A stretch of DNA of 46,987 nucleotides from Pseudomonadota bacterium (GTDB lineage Bacteria; Myxococcota_A; Bradymonadia; UBA4248): positions 1 through 46,987 of the forward strand of contig JAFUEE010000050.1 of NCBI GenBank assembly GCA_017464085.1, written 5' to 3'. Within the stretch, counting starts at the first letter, position 1. Each line of letters opens with the position of its first letter. The position numbers were made by a program, and so were the translations under genes. Of the stretch, positions 16,859-25,501 are shown piece by piece. The notes beneath the pieces were generated by a model. The model was not told where the DNA came from, ran no database searches, and was given only the letters and a program-made list of their open reading frames with translations.

Positions 16859-17683
16859 TTAGAGGCATTGCCCGGGATCCGCATCGCTGAGCGACTTGGC
16901 GGGGCGGATTTTCTTGATCGGAATGCCTCTTTCCGTGAGGGCGGCGAAGTTCGAGATCTCTTTGACGATGCCCATGAGGAGATGGTATTCGTCGTTGTGT
17001 ATGTCGGCGCGCGTGAGGATGTTGTGGACGCGGTGGATGGCAGTGTTTGGGTCGGGGGATTTGAAATAGCCGATGTCGACAAGCGCGGATTCGAGCGTCT
17101 TGAGCAGTCGGAGCTGTTCATCTTGTGTGGCGGGGCGCGTGTCAGGTGCGTGGTTTTCGAGCGGAGCGGCGGTGGGCTGTGTGTCTTTTGGGGCGCGAGT
17201 CTGCCGGAGCAGCGCGTAAGAGGCGAGGAGGACGGCCTGAGCGAGATTGAGGCTGGTGTAGTCGCTCGTCTCGATATGCACTCTGCACGAGCAGCGCACG
17301 AGTTCTTCGTTCGTGAGTCCGGATTGCTCGCGCCCGAAGACGAAAGCGATGCTGAGGTTCTGATCTGCGAGCGCCAGGCTTCTGGAAACTGCAGATTCCA
17401 TATCGAGCGAAGCCCAGGTCTGCGTGCGCTTTCTGGCGCTGAAGCCATAGGATTCGTGGATGCCGGAGAGTGCATCGTCGAGAGAGTCGAAGACCTCGAT
17501 ATCCTCGAGCATATCTTCGGTCCGGTGTGCTGAAATCTGAGTCCGGGCCATGTCCATTTCAGCCGGCTTGACGAGCGCGAGGTGCCTGAGCCCCATATTT
17601 TTCATGGCGCGCATGACGTTGCCGACGTTGATGGGGTTTTGAGGTTCGACGAGTATGATCTTGAATAAGTCGAGTCGTTTCAT
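16859..17683 (-). CDS. trmJ: TrmJ-like tRNA (Cm32/Um32) 2'-O-methyltransferase
   Basis: The protein is 274 aa. The SPOUT knot family signs are clear: ILVEPQNPINVGNVMRAMKNMG at the start (motif 1), IAFVFGREQSGLTNEEL (motif 2) and TSLNLAQAVLLASYALLR (motif 3). The ~100-residue C-terminal extension fits TrmJ better than shorter SPOUT enzymes. It methylates the ribose of tRNA nucleotide 32 using S-adenosylmethionine. The start ATG at 17683 has no strong ribosome binding site. It lies downstream of ftsZ but behind a hairpin. Confidence 0.85.
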   Translation of the reverse strand: MKRLDLFKIILVEPQNPINVGNVMRAMKNMGLRHLALVKPAEMDMARTQISAHRTEDMLEDIEVFDSLDDALSGIHESYGFSARKRTQTWASLDMESAVSRSLALADQNLSIAFVFGREQSGLTNEELVRCSCRVHIETSDYTSLNLAQAVLLASYALLRQTRAPKDTQPTAAPLENHAPDTRPATQDEQLRLLKTLESALVDIGYFKSPDPNTAIHRVHNILTRADIHNDEYHLLMGIVKEISNFAALTERGIPIKKIRPAKSLSDADPGQCL

Positions 17684-17700
17684 GTCCGGTAGTAAGAAAG

Positions 17701-17738
17701 AGGCTCGAAAATCGCATGAAACATGGACTTTCGAGCCT
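17701..17738 (-). terminator. hairpin between ftsZ and trmJ
   Basis: The 10-bp perfect stem AGGCTCGAAA/TTTCGAGCCT (17701-17710 with 17729-17738) lies 23 bp past the ftsZ stop. On the minus strand it is followed by a C/T-rich tract rather than a pure T-run, so termination may be partial. Confidence 0.55.
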
Positions 17739-17760
17739 TAAGAGCTATTCGTGGAAGCGT

Positions 17761-19290
17761 CTAGTCGCCGAGGAAGAAGTTATTCTTAGGTTTTCGCCTG
17801 AAGATGGCGGGCTCATCGAAATCCTCTTCAGCGGCAGGTTCATCCGGGGTACGGATGATTTCGTTGACAGCCGAGCGAGCCGGAGATTTTTCGTTTGAGG
17901 CTCTGCTGACTGCAGCGGAGATTGTCGACGATCTTGCCGGCTGCTGAGCAGGCGCGTACTGCGGTGCGGGCGCTTTTGTGGTCTGAACGGATTCGAAGAT
18001 ATTTGGCGACGGATAAGCGCTGGAGAGGTTTCCGGGCATATATGAAGCGGGCGCCTGCTGAGCCTGAGGCGCGGCGGTGTTGAAGTTTGCCTGAGCATCG
18101 AGTTCCTGGAGTTTGTTTGCGAATTCGAGGCTCTGATCGCTGAGGAAATCGCGGTTCGGGTGAACGGCGGCGATGCCGTTTGTGGAGACGGGCTGCAGGC
18201 TCGGGGAGCTGTTGAAGGCGTTCATGGAAGGCTGGGCATTCTGAGATGTGATGCCGTAGCCAGTGTTGAAGCCCGTATTGAAGCCGCGCTGCAAGTTCTG
18301 CTGCTGGAAAGCGGGTGCTTCCATGCCGTTGTCGGCATTTTCGAAATCAGTAGCGATGATTGTGACTTTGATTTCTTCGCTGTCATCTTCGCGAACGATA
18401 TGTCCCCAGATGAGGAGGGCGTCATCGGCGAGAGATTCCTCGATGAGAGTGGCGGCCTCGCTGATTTCGCGGATAGAAGCGGATTTAGGCGCAGAGATGT
18501 TAAGGAGAGCGCTTCTGGCGCCTTGCAGCGTGATGCCGTCGAGGAGCGGGGAGCTGATGGCGGCCTCAGCGGCATCGACCGCGCGGTTTGGCCCTTCACC
18601 GATGCCGGTGCCCATGAGCGCCATGCCTTTGTTCCGCATGACGGTATCGACGTCAGCGAAGTCTGTATTGACTTTTCCGTGAGTCTGGATGAGCTCGCTG
18701 ATGGAGCGCACGGCCTGTACGAGCACGCCGTCAGCGGTTTTGAAGGCGTCGAGAACCGTGAGCTGGTCACCGGCGATTTGCAGGAGGCGTTCATTCGGGA
18801 TGGTGATGAGGGTATCGACATTTTTGGAGAGCGCGGCGATGGCTTCGTCGGCAATGCGCTGTCTTTTTTTGCCTTCAAATTTGAATGGTCGTGTAACGAC
18901 GCCGACAGTGAGCGCGCCGAGCTGTTTTGCGATGCCGGCGATGATGGGGGCAGCGCCGGAGCCAGTCCCGCCGCCCATGCCAGCGGTGATGAAGACCATG
19001 TCGGCGCCTTTGAGCTGTTCCTGTATCTGGCTTGCGGATTCCTGAGCGGCTTCCCTGCCGACTTCTGGATTTGAGCCTGCGCCAAGCCCGCGCGTGCGCT
19101 GTTCGCCGATCTGTATATGAATCTCGGCCTTATTGGTGGAAAGGGCCTGACTGTCTGTATTGGCAGCAATGAAATCGACGCTGTCGACATTTTCCTCGAT
19201 CATCGTATTGACGGCATTGCCGCCGCCGCCGCCAACGCCAATGATCTTAATACATGCGCCGGGTTTGTGGTTGGTCTCAAGATCCATCAT
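17761..19290 (-). CDS. ftsZ: cell division protein FtsZ
   Basis: The protein is 509 aa with AGGAGG six bases before the ATG. The tubulin-like GTPase domain (about 10-325) has [15 protein letters not shown], the signature [11 protein letters not shown]5 NTD and T7 [15 protein letters not shown]. It polymerises into the Z-ring at midcell. The C-terminal linker is long (about 160 residues, rich in Gln, Ala, Pro and Ser). It ends with the conserved tail peptide EPAIFRRK that binds FtsA/ZipA-type partners. The gene stands alone, without ftsA or ftsQ, and ends in TAG. A ~870-bp intergenic region upstream is unusually long. Confidence 0.97.
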   Translation of the reverse strand: MMDLETNHKPGACIKIIGVGGGGGNAVNTMIEENVDSVDFIAANTDSQALSTNKAEIHIQIGEQRTRGLGAGSNPEVGREAAQESASQIQEQLKGADMVFITAGMGGGTGSGAAPIIAGIAKQLGALTVGVVTRPFKFEGKKRQRIADEAIAALSKNVDTLITIPNERLLQIAGDQLTVLDAFKTADGVLVQAVRSISELIQTHGKVNTDFADVDTVMRNKGMALMGTGIGEGPNRAVDAAEAAISSPLLDGITLQGARSALLNISAPKSASIREISEAATLIEESLADDALLIWGHIVREDDSEEIKVTIIATDFENADNGMEAPAFQQQNLQRGFNTGFNTGYGITSQNAQPSMNAFNSSPSLQPVSTNGIAAVHPNRDFLSDQSLEFANKLQELDAQANFNTAAPQAQQAPASYMPGNLSSAYPSPNIFESVQTTKAPAPQYAPAQQPARSSTISAAVSRASNEKSPARSAVNEIIRTPDEPAAEEDFDEPAIFRRKPKNNFFLGD

Positions 19291-19696
19291 TCCGTTCCTC
19301 CTAGATTATGCTCGCTCATCCATGATTGACATGACTTGAAATGATGCGCCCTTTCTGAATCGAGATTCGCCGCCTGAATTTTCAGCCGATAGAAGACAAA
19401 ACAGAGGCGTGTGACAGTCGCAGAAATTCCGTATTTCCGATCAATTCTCCAAACTCTTCCGTGACCCGCTACTAACTTCCCTGTTTTGCGATCGTCGAAA
19501 ATCTGCGATGAATCCGCTCAAAAAAACTCTTCATCACGTTGGGGACTACGTTAGATTGTTTTGAGCATGGGTGCAAGCGATTTTCATTGAGAAGTCAGGA
19601 AAGCTAGATTTTGTGCGGTATTTTGAATGATAGCAGTGTGTGGGTGATGTGTGTCAGAGTATGTCAATGTGGTGTTTATACACAATGATGTGAAGT
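19291..19696 (-). other. ftsZ upstream region, no gene
   Basis: No ORF with coding character. The region presumably carries the ftsZ promoter and leader, but no -35/-10 pair could be assigned with confidence. Confidence 0.4.
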
Positions 19697-19783
19697 GTTA
19701 CAGCGTGTGCCTGGGGCGCCGGCACAAGTGCAAGCATTTTCACGCCCTCGACCGTGCGTTACAGCGTGTGCCTTGGGCGCCGG
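19697..19783. repeat. 26-bp direct repeat pair
   Basis: GTTACAGCGTGTGCCT followed by (G/T)GGGCGCCGG occurs at 19697-19722 and 19758-19783 with one mismatch, 61 bp apart. It lies in the gene-free gap upstream of ftsZ. Confidence 0.75.
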
Positions 19784-19894
19784 GTTTCACCGAGGGGATG
19801 GGGGCTGTGCGTGTGGCGTCTTGTTTTGTCGTCGTGGAATATGTATGCGGGCATTTCCGGTTTATCACGGGCAGTGGGGCGCTCGTGAGGTTGC

Positions 19895-20042
19895 GGAGGC
19901 GTATCCGGCGGAGCCGGAAAGCCGGAGCGTTCGCCGCGCGTATGCGTAGCATAGCGCGTTCAGAAAAGGGTTTGCGGAGGCGTATCCGGCGGAGCCTGGA
20001 GCCGGAGCTGTCGCCGCGCGTATGCGAGTTTATGCGGGCATA
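19895..20042. repeat. array of two-tier palindromic repeats, about four copies, two decayed
   Basis: Clear inner stems are TCCGGC/GCCGGA (19904-19909 with 19913-19918, loop GGA) and TATGC/GCATA (19941-19945 with 19949-19953, outer CGCGC/GCGCG). The pair is then repeated at 19973-20042 in weaker form, so a unit of about 80 bp seems to have been duplicated. No ORF here has coding character. Confidence 0.65.
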
Positions 20043-20090
20043 GGGGGAGAAAAAAGCGTCATGCCAGTCAAAAGGCACTGCGCGGCATGC

Positions 20091-20120
20091 TTGACCTTAA
20101 ACGCGTGAGTGGGGTATGAT
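20091..20120 (+). promoter_or_regulatory. sigma70-type promoter of the 20159 lipoprotein and operon
   Basis: TTGACC (20091-20096) and TATGAT (20115-20120) are 18 bp apart, about 39 bp before the start codon. Confidence 0.65.
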
Positions 20121-20158
20121 ACAGGGAGTTGGGTCTTGTTTTTGAGAGAGGAACCGAT

Positions 20159-20581
20159 ATGAGACAGATTTGGGGAATTGCAGCATTAATATCGTTATTC
20201 ATGTTTGTGACGGGGTGCGAGAAGCTCGGTGCGGAGTCGAATTCGAGCGATGACCGTGACAGGCTTGGCGCGATTGCGATCAACCTTGATGATCTGGTGC
20301 TTGACTATGTGTCATGCATAGACGGAGACAAGACGGACTGGAAATATTTCACGGTTCCGGCGGAGACGCCGATAGACGTGACGTTTGCGTTTGACAATCC
20401 AGAGGCGCTGGGGACGGTGGTGATTCGCAAGGCGACAGGCGAGGAGGTCACGCGTCAGAGGTTCGTGCCCGGGTCGAGGATGAAGATGACGTTCAACGCG
20501 CTTCCGGGTCATTATTTTTTAGAGATATTCTGTGAAGCCTATCATTCGGAATACACTCTGGAGGTGTCGATACCGCGATAA
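20159..20581 (+). CDS. small lipoprotein with a PPC-like beta domain
   Basis: The protein is 140 aa. The ATG at 20159 follows GAGAGG. The lipobox FVTGC ends a hydrophobic segment. The mature part has an all-beta look (DKTDWKYFTVPAETPIDVTF, GTVVIRKATGEEVTRQRF, LPGHYFLEIFCE) that resembles bacterial pre-peptidase C-terminal domains, by pattern rather than search. It is probably displayed in the periplasm or outer membrane. It is the first gene of the plus-strand run and lies 54 bp ahead of the PP2C gene. Confidence 0.7.
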   Translation: MRQIWGIAALISLFMFVTGCEKLGAESNSSDDRDRLGAIAINLDDLVLDYVSCIDGDKTDWKYFTVPAETPIDVTFAFDNPEALGTVVIRKATGEEVTRQRFVPGSRMKMTFNALPGHYFLEIFCEAYHSEYTLEVSIPR

Positions 20582-20635
20582 GCAGCGGGGGTGGCGTGAT
20601 CAATCGGTAAGCGTGCATTTGAAAGGGGTATCGAA

Positions 20636-22639
20636 ATGGCAGCTCGACTGACGTGTGCCGCGAAGTCGGATGTCGGCTTGAAGCGGACGAATAATGAGGA
20701 CAATTACGGGATGGTGCCCAGCCAGGGGCTGTATGTTCTGGCGGACGGTATGGGCGGCCATGCGTCCGGGCAGGTTGCCTCGACGATGTGCGTGAGCCAT
20801 GTGGCGCAGTTTATCTGCGAGACGTGCCGCAAGCCTGGGTTTGAGTTTCCGTATCCGCCGGACAGCAAGCTGAGCTATGAGGCGAATCTTCTCGTGAACG
20901 CGATCAAGTATGCGAACGAGCGGATTTTTATCCAGTCGTGCAAGGAGCGCTCGATGGAGGGCATGGGGACGACTGTGACTGCGATCATGAACTCCCCGCG
21001 CGGCCTTATTTTAGCGCATGTCGGCGATTCCCGGATTTATCGTGTTCGCAAGGGTCAGATTGTGCAGATGACGCGTGACCATTCGCTTCTGAATCACCTT
21101 CTGGATACCGGGGAGCTCAAGCCCGAGGATGCGAAGAGTTTTGCGAACAAGAATGTGATTTTGCGCGCGATCGGCCTGAAAGACTACGTGGATGTCGAAG
21201 TGAAGGAAGTGCCGCGCGAAGCGGGCGACACATATATGATGTGTTCAGACGGCCTGAGCGACATCGTTTCAGAGGCGCTGATATGCCAGGCGATCACATC
21301 ACATCCGGATCTTCCCGAGGCGTGCAACGAGCTGATCAGTCTTGCACTGAAGGCCGGGGGCAAGGACAATGTGACGGTCGTGTGCGTGCATGTGGAGTCA
21401 GAGGAGGGCGCGGTGTCTCAGGCCTCTCCAAAGGCGAGCCGTACAGTGCCGCCGGTGCCTGGAACGGCGGCGATGGGCGCGCAGGGCGGGATGTCGCCAG
21501 CGGCGATGGGCGGCCGGATGCCTTCGGATGCGATGATGCAGCAGCAGATGATGATGCAGCAGATGATGATGCAGCAGCAGATGATGCAGCAGCAGATGAT
21601 GGGGCGTGGCGGCTATCCAGTCGGCATGGGGGGGGGTCCCGGTCAGGTGCCGATGGGCATGCCGATGGGGCATGCTGGCATGGCGCCGATGCCAATGGGG
21701 CGTCAGAACATCCAGCAGCCGTCGGCAGCCGCGCCGCAGCCGCCGCAGCCGGCCGCGCCACAGCGCATGCATTCGGTCCGCGAGATTGTCATCGTCGAGG
21801 CGCCACCTGCGCAGCGCAGCATGCCCAAATTTATCGGCGGTTCTCGTCAGGGCGGAGGCATGGTGCCAGTTCCCGTCAAAACACGCCAGGCCACCAAGGA
21901 GGAGACGGCAGTCAGCCAGGCTGCGGCCGAAGGGCAGGAAGCGGAACGCGCGGCCAGCAGGAGCGGCGACGGGCTCCGCAAGGTCAATGAGATCTCGACA
22001 GAGGATAGGAAGCTGCTTCCAGAGACGGAGCTTCTGCTGAGTGAGCCGCCTAGTGCTGCGCCGTCGGAAGCCGACGATTTGTCTGATGAGGACAGCCATA
22101 TCCGAACGATGACGGACTGCGCGATCGTGGATGACGAGACGCTTGAGGCGCTGGAAGCGCAGCAGAAATCCGGACTTGAAGTTGCGGATGCTGTGTCTGG
22201 CATTCAGGAGCTTGCAGAGGATGGGAGTGAAACGGATGAGGACGAGACGCGCATCAGCCCGATGCCTGTGTTTGCCTCTGGCGCGCTTGCCCCGTCATCG
22301 TTCCAGCTGTCAGCCCCGTCGTCGCCGGGCACATCCTCAGCGACTGTCGTTTCGCCGGCGCCCGTGCCCGTTCGGCCTGCATCTTCGCCGGGCTTGCCGT
22401 CTGCGGCGCAGGCGGCGCCGTCATTTGAGCCGCCGTCGTTCAGCTATACGAAAGTTGCTGATCCCGATCCGCTCCCTTCGAAAGGCTATGTGGCGCCGAA
22501 GGAGGCGATTCGCCCGCCGTCGTATGATTTTGATGATGACGACAGCATCGAGATTTCAGGCGGATACGAGATGGGGGATGAAGATGACGATGACGATGTG
22601 ACGCGGCAGTATATTCGTCCGCCAGTGAACCGATGGTGA
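20636..22639 (+). CDS. PP2C-family Ser/Thr phosphatase with long low-complexity tail
   Basis: The protein is 667 aa with GAAAGGGG before the ATG. The PPM catalytic domain (residues ~1-255) has KRTNNEDNYG, VLADGMGGHASGQ (metal-binding Asp and Gly), GMGTTVTA, AHVGDSRIYR, CSDGLSDIV and GGKDNVTVVCV, all metal ligands present. The tail (~260-667) holds a Met/Gln-rich stretch at about 300-325, Gly/Met/Pro repeats, then acidic and Pro/Ser/Ala-rich sequence with no obvious membrane helix. It likely reverses Ser/Thr kinase signalling. It heads an operon whose next gene starts 6 bp after its stop. Confidence 0.92.
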   Translation: MAARLTCAAKSDVGLKRTNNEDNYGMVPSQGLYVLADGMGGHASGQVASTMCVSHVAQFICETCRKPGFEFPYPPDSKLSYEANLLVNAIKYANERIFIQSCKERSMEGMGTTVTAIMNSPRGLILAHVGDSRIYRVRKGQIVQMTRDHSLLNHLLDTGELKPEDAKSFANKNVILRAIGLKDYVDVEVKEVPREAGDTYMMCSDGLSDIVSEALICQAITSHPDLPEACNELISLALKAGGKDNVTVVCVHVESEEGAVSQASPKASRTVPPVPGTAAMGAQGGMSPAAMGGRMPSDAMMQQQMMMQQMMMQQQMMQQQMMGRGGYPVGMGGGPGQVPMGMPMGHAGMAPMPMGRQNIQQPSAAAPQPPQPAAPQRMHSVREIVIVEAPPAQRSMPKFIGGSRQGGGMVPVPVKTRQATKEETAVSQAAAEGQEAERAASRSGDGLRKVNEISTEDRKLLPETELLLSEPPSAAPSEADDLSDEDSHIRTMTDCAIVDDETLEALEAQQKSGLEVADAVSGIQELAEDGSETDEDETRISPMPVFASGALAPSSFQLSAPSSPGTSSATVVSPAPVPVRPASSPGLPSAAQAAPSFEPPSFSYTKVADPDPLPSKGYVAPKEAIRPPSYDFDDDDSIEISGGYEMGDEDDDDDVTRQYIRPPVNRW

Positions 22640-22645
22640 TTTGGC

Positions 22646-23422
22646 ATGCGCAAGAGGTCAGGGAGTGCATTCATCGCAGCGCTGACGGCAGTCTGTATCC
22701 TTTGCGGGTGCCAGTCTGAGAAGAAAAAGATCTCCGAGATGGATGTTGAAGAGAAAGTGAGGTATGTCGCATCTCAGGAAGCATCGCTCAGCGAGTCGGA
22801 GATGGAGGATCAGCTTGCCGTTCGTCGTCAGATACTGGAGCGTACCGAGGCGAACGGCAGGCACGAGGCTAAGATTGCTGAGGCGATGTCATCTGCGCGC
22901 GAGGTCTTGGATGATGAGATGTACGCCCTTCTGGAGGACTCGCAGAAGGCTTGGGAGCGCGGTGGCCGTGGGCGTGAGATCAACAGCCTGGTCGCAGAAG
23001 GTGTGCCTGCAGCTGATGCTTTTGGGGAGGTGCTGCGCCGGCGTTCGGAATGGATCGGCCTTCGCGCTTCGCGCGCGATGCTGATGGTGTCTCCAGGGGT
23101 GTTCGGCGGGTATTACCGCAGCGAGGACGGGCGCGGGATCGAGGTGTACGAGATGGGGGACGGGCGCCTGAATTTTGTGCTGAGGGTTGATGAGGATGCG
23201 TTTGTGTTTACGGCATCGGGCGAGGTCTCCGGGGAGGAGGCTGTTCTGACTTCTGAGACGGATGATAAGGCTTCGGTTGTTTTGAAGCGTGAGCCTGGGG
23301 AGATGCTTTCAGTTTCGCCAGGGGATCATTTTGCCGAGAGCAGCATCGCGTCGCGCGCCAGCCTTGTGGAAGGTCGTTTCGCACGTGTCGCGAGAGGGGG
23401 GTATGATGTGTTCGCGCCATGA
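22646..23422 (+). CDS. lipoprotein, possibly LprI-like
   Basis: The protein is 258 aa and starts 6 bp after the PP2C stop, so it is probably coupled. The signal ends in lipobox LCGC. Residues ~85-150 (MYALLEDSQKAWERGGRGRE, later RRRSEWIGLRA) resemble the helical LprI/DUF1311 lysozyme-inhibitor pattern, but its usual Cys pair is missing. The last ~100 residues are beta-rich and look like the companion domain seen in some such proteins (GYYRSEDGRGIEVYEMGDG). The family call is tentative. Its end overlaps the acyl-CoA dehydrogenase start by 20 bases. Confidence 0.6.
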   Translation: MRKRSGSAFIAALTAVCILCGCQSEKKKISEMDVEEKVRYVASQEASLSESEMEDQLAVRRQILERTEANGRHEAKIAEAMSSAREVLDDEMYALLEDSQKAWERGGRGREINSLVAEGVPAADAFGEVLRRRSEWIGLRASRAMLMVSPGVFGGYYRSEDGRGIEVYEMGDGRLNFVLRVDEDAFVFTASGEVSGEEAVLTSETDDKASVVLKREPGEMLSVSPGDHFAESSIASRASLVEGRFARVARGGYDVFAP

Positions 23423-24563
23423 GCAGGATGAGGTGAAGCGCGTTCTGGTTGAATCCGTGTGCGGTTGGGCGCGCGAGAATCTCGGGCCGAGCGTGAAGGC
23501 GCGCGATGCGGCAGGCATGTTTGACCGTTCGCTGTATATGCGGCTGGGCAGCGAGCTGGGGCTTTTTGGCGTGACGCTTCCTGAAGCGCTTGACGGCGCG
23601 GGTCTTGACGTTTCAGTGACGATTGCGGTGATTGAGGCGTTGAGCATGACGGATCCCGGTATTGCGATGAGCTACCTGTCGCAGGAGCTGCTATTTTCGC
23701 ATCAGCTGTACTGGACGTGGCAGGCCTGCGGGGATGCGATGCCTGAACGCCACGCGGCGCTGCTGAAGCATCATGTGCTGGGGGGGATGGCAATGACGGA
23801 GCCGAATGCCGGCACGGATGTGCTCGGCATGCGGACGACGGCGGTGGAGACGTCTGACGGCTACCGCATCGACGGCGTGAAGCAGTGGATCACGAACGGT
23901 CCCGAAGGGGATGCGTTTCTCGTGTATGCGCGCACCGGGGAAGCGCGCCGGGCGATCAGCCTTTTCCTTGTGACAGCGGACTGTCCAGGGCTTGAGCGGT
24001 CGCCCTGTGATGAAAAGATGGGAATGCGCACGAGCTCGACGGGCGTCCTGATGTTTCAGGATTGCCGGATACCGAGGGATGCGCTTGTGGGGAAACTTCA
24101 CGAGGGGCTCCGGCCGATGCTTCGCAACCTTGCAGTCGAGCGTCTCGGGCTCGCGGCTCAGTCATGCGGTATCGCGCGCGCGTGTTTTGAGATCATGCGC
24201 GGCTATTCGGCGCAGCGCATGGCTTTTGGAAGACCGATTGCTGAATTCGGGCAGATACAGAGGATGCTTTCGGAGAGCTATTCTGTCTGCCGGGCGATGC
24301 ATGCGCTGCTTGAGGAAGGTGTATCGGAGATTTTGTCAGGTTCTTCAGATGCCTCTGTGACGGCGGACGCGGTGAAGCTGTTCTGCGCATCATCCGGGGA
24401 GCGCGTGAGCCGGGATGCGGTTCAGGTGCTCGGCGCAAACGGTTACAGCTCGGCTTATCCTGTCGAGCGGCTTCATCGGGATTCCATTCTTTTGAGCATC
24501 GGCGGTGGCACGAACGAGGCGCTTCAGAAAAACTTGTCCCGTCTTTTGACGCGGCCATCATAG
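23403..24563 (+). CDS. acyl-CoA dehydrogenase
   Basis: The protein is 386 aa, normal length. The start at 23403/23406 follows AGGGGGG and overlaps the previous stop. FAD-dependent acyl-CoA dehydrogenase marks: MTEPNAGTDVLGM, GVKQWITNG, MGMRTSSTGVLMF, QRMAFGRPIAEFGQIQ, DAVQVLGANGYSSAYPVER. At the usual catalytic Glu site the motif is GGGTNEAL, so Gly replaces Glu. NLAVERLGLAA carries Glu at the helix-G site used by isovaleryl- and long-chain enzymes. The expected activity is alpha,beta-dehydrogenation of a branched or long acyl-CoA. No other beta-oxidation gene is nearby. Confidence 0.92.
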   Translation: MMCSRHEQDEVKRVLVESVCGWARENLGPSVKARDAAGMFDRSLYMRLGSELGLFGVTLPEALDGAGLDVSVTIAVIEALSMTDPGIAMSYLSQELLFSHQLYWTWQACGDAMPERHAALLKHHVLGGMAMTEPNAGTDVLGMRTTAVETSDGYRIDGVKQWITNGPEGDAFLVYARTGEARRAISLFLVTADCPGLERSPCDEKMGMRTSSTGVLMFQDCRIPRDALVGKLHEGLRPMLRNLAVERLGLAAQSCGIARACFEIMRGYSAQRMAFGRPIAEFGQIQRMLSESYSVCRAMHALLEEGVSEILSGSSDASVTADAVKLFCASSGERVSRDAVQVLGANGYSSAYPVERLHRDSILLSIGGGTNEALQKNLSRLLTRPS

Positions 24564-24570
24564 AGGGGAT

Positions 24571-25488
24571 ATGGCATTTTCGGAAATGGACAGCAGTCAT
24601 GTGCAGGCAGTGCTTGGATGTTTGCTCCGGGATGTGGCTTCTGGACTTTCAGAATGGCTGGGGCTGCAGAAAGAGCTTGGGGCGGAGTGTGTTCCGCCGG
24701 ATGATCCGGGCTATGGAGTGCCTGCAGTGGTTGTCCGGGCGCAGTCGTCTTCCCTGGAAGCTGTGCAGCCGCCTTCCGCGAGTGTCCGGTCGGTCTCTGT
24801 CTCTCCATCGCCTGCGAAGCCATGTGTCGGGGGCGCGCTTCTCGGATGTCTGGCATCGTTTAATGCGCTTCGCGGTTCTGAACAGCAGGCCGTGCCCGAG
24901 ACACGCGAGGAAAAGGCTGCCGCGCTTGAGCAGCTTCGCATCCGTGCTTCGAGCTGCCGCATGTGCCGGCTTGGCGGTGTGCGCCGAGATATCGTGTGGG
25001 GAAACGGCCCGTGTGATGCTTCAATCGTGTTTGTGGCAGCAGGCGGGAATCCGAACGAGCTCGAGAAGGGGCGAATCATGCCGGGGGATGCCGGCGTTCT
25101 GCTTGACCGCATCATCGCCGCCATGTCAAAGCTTCATCCGGAAGCGGCGCCAGAGCGCATCTACATGACGAATGTGATCAAATGCGCGAGCCTTCCGGCA
25201 AAGCCTGAAATGAGGGAAATTGCAAAATGCTGCCTGAACATTCTTCGCGAAGAGATCCGGATCATATCTCCGAAAGTGGTCGTAGTATGGGGGCCGCTGG
25301 CTTATCAGGCGATGTTCGGTGGGGCTGCGCAGGTAAGCCAGGTGCGCGGCATGGTTCAGAAGTTTGAGAATATTCCTGCGGTTGTGACGCACCATCCGTT
25401 GGAGATATTGAGAAATGAGAATTTGAAGGGCAGGACGTGGGCCGATGTGAAGCTTGCTGTCGAGCAGCTGCCCCCGCGTATATCATAA
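24571..25488 (+). CDS. uracil-DNA glycosylase-fold protein (family 4/5-like) with divergent active site
   Basis: The protein is 305 aa and starts 7 bp after the previous stop with AGGGGAT. The first ~110 residues are a variable, Ser/Pro-rich extension. The UDG fold then shows four Cys spaced as the 4Fe-4S ligands of family 4 enzymes (CRMC, then IKC and C with 15 residues between). GDAGVLLDRI, YMTNVIKC and the late THHPLEILRN motif are also present. The first catalytic motif, normally GEAPG, reads AAGGNP, so the key acidic residue is absent. It may be a family 5-like variant or a non-catalytic relative. It is in an operon with signalling genes. Confidence 0.78.
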   Translation: MAFSEMDSSHVQAVLGCLLRDVASGLSEWLGLQKELGAECVPPDDPGYGVPAVVVRAQSSSLEAVQPPSASVRSVSVSPSPAKPCVGGALLGCLASFNALRGSEQQAVPETREEKAAALEQLRIRASSCRMCRLGGVRRDIVWGNGPCDASIVFVAAGGNPNELEKGRIMPGDAGVLLDRIIAAMSKLHPEAAPERIYMTNVIKCASLPAKPEMREIAKCCLNILREEIRIISPKVVVVWGPLAYQAMFGGAAQVSQVRGMVQKFENIPAVVTHHPLEILRNENLKGRTWADVKLAVEQLPPRIS

Positions 25489-25501
25489 AGAGGTCAGGGT
25501 T

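Noticed and set aside
21336..22099. Long antisense ORFs opposite the PP2C tail, rich in His, Arg and Ala.
   Set aside because: They mirror the Met/Gln and Pro-rich low-complexity tail and have no start signals or family features.
23403..24563. Inactive acyl-CoA dehydrogenase because the usual catalytic Glu is Gly (GGGTNEAL).
   Set aside because: Isovaleryl- and long-chain enzymes also lack Glu there and use a Glu on helix G, which is present here in AVERLGLAA.
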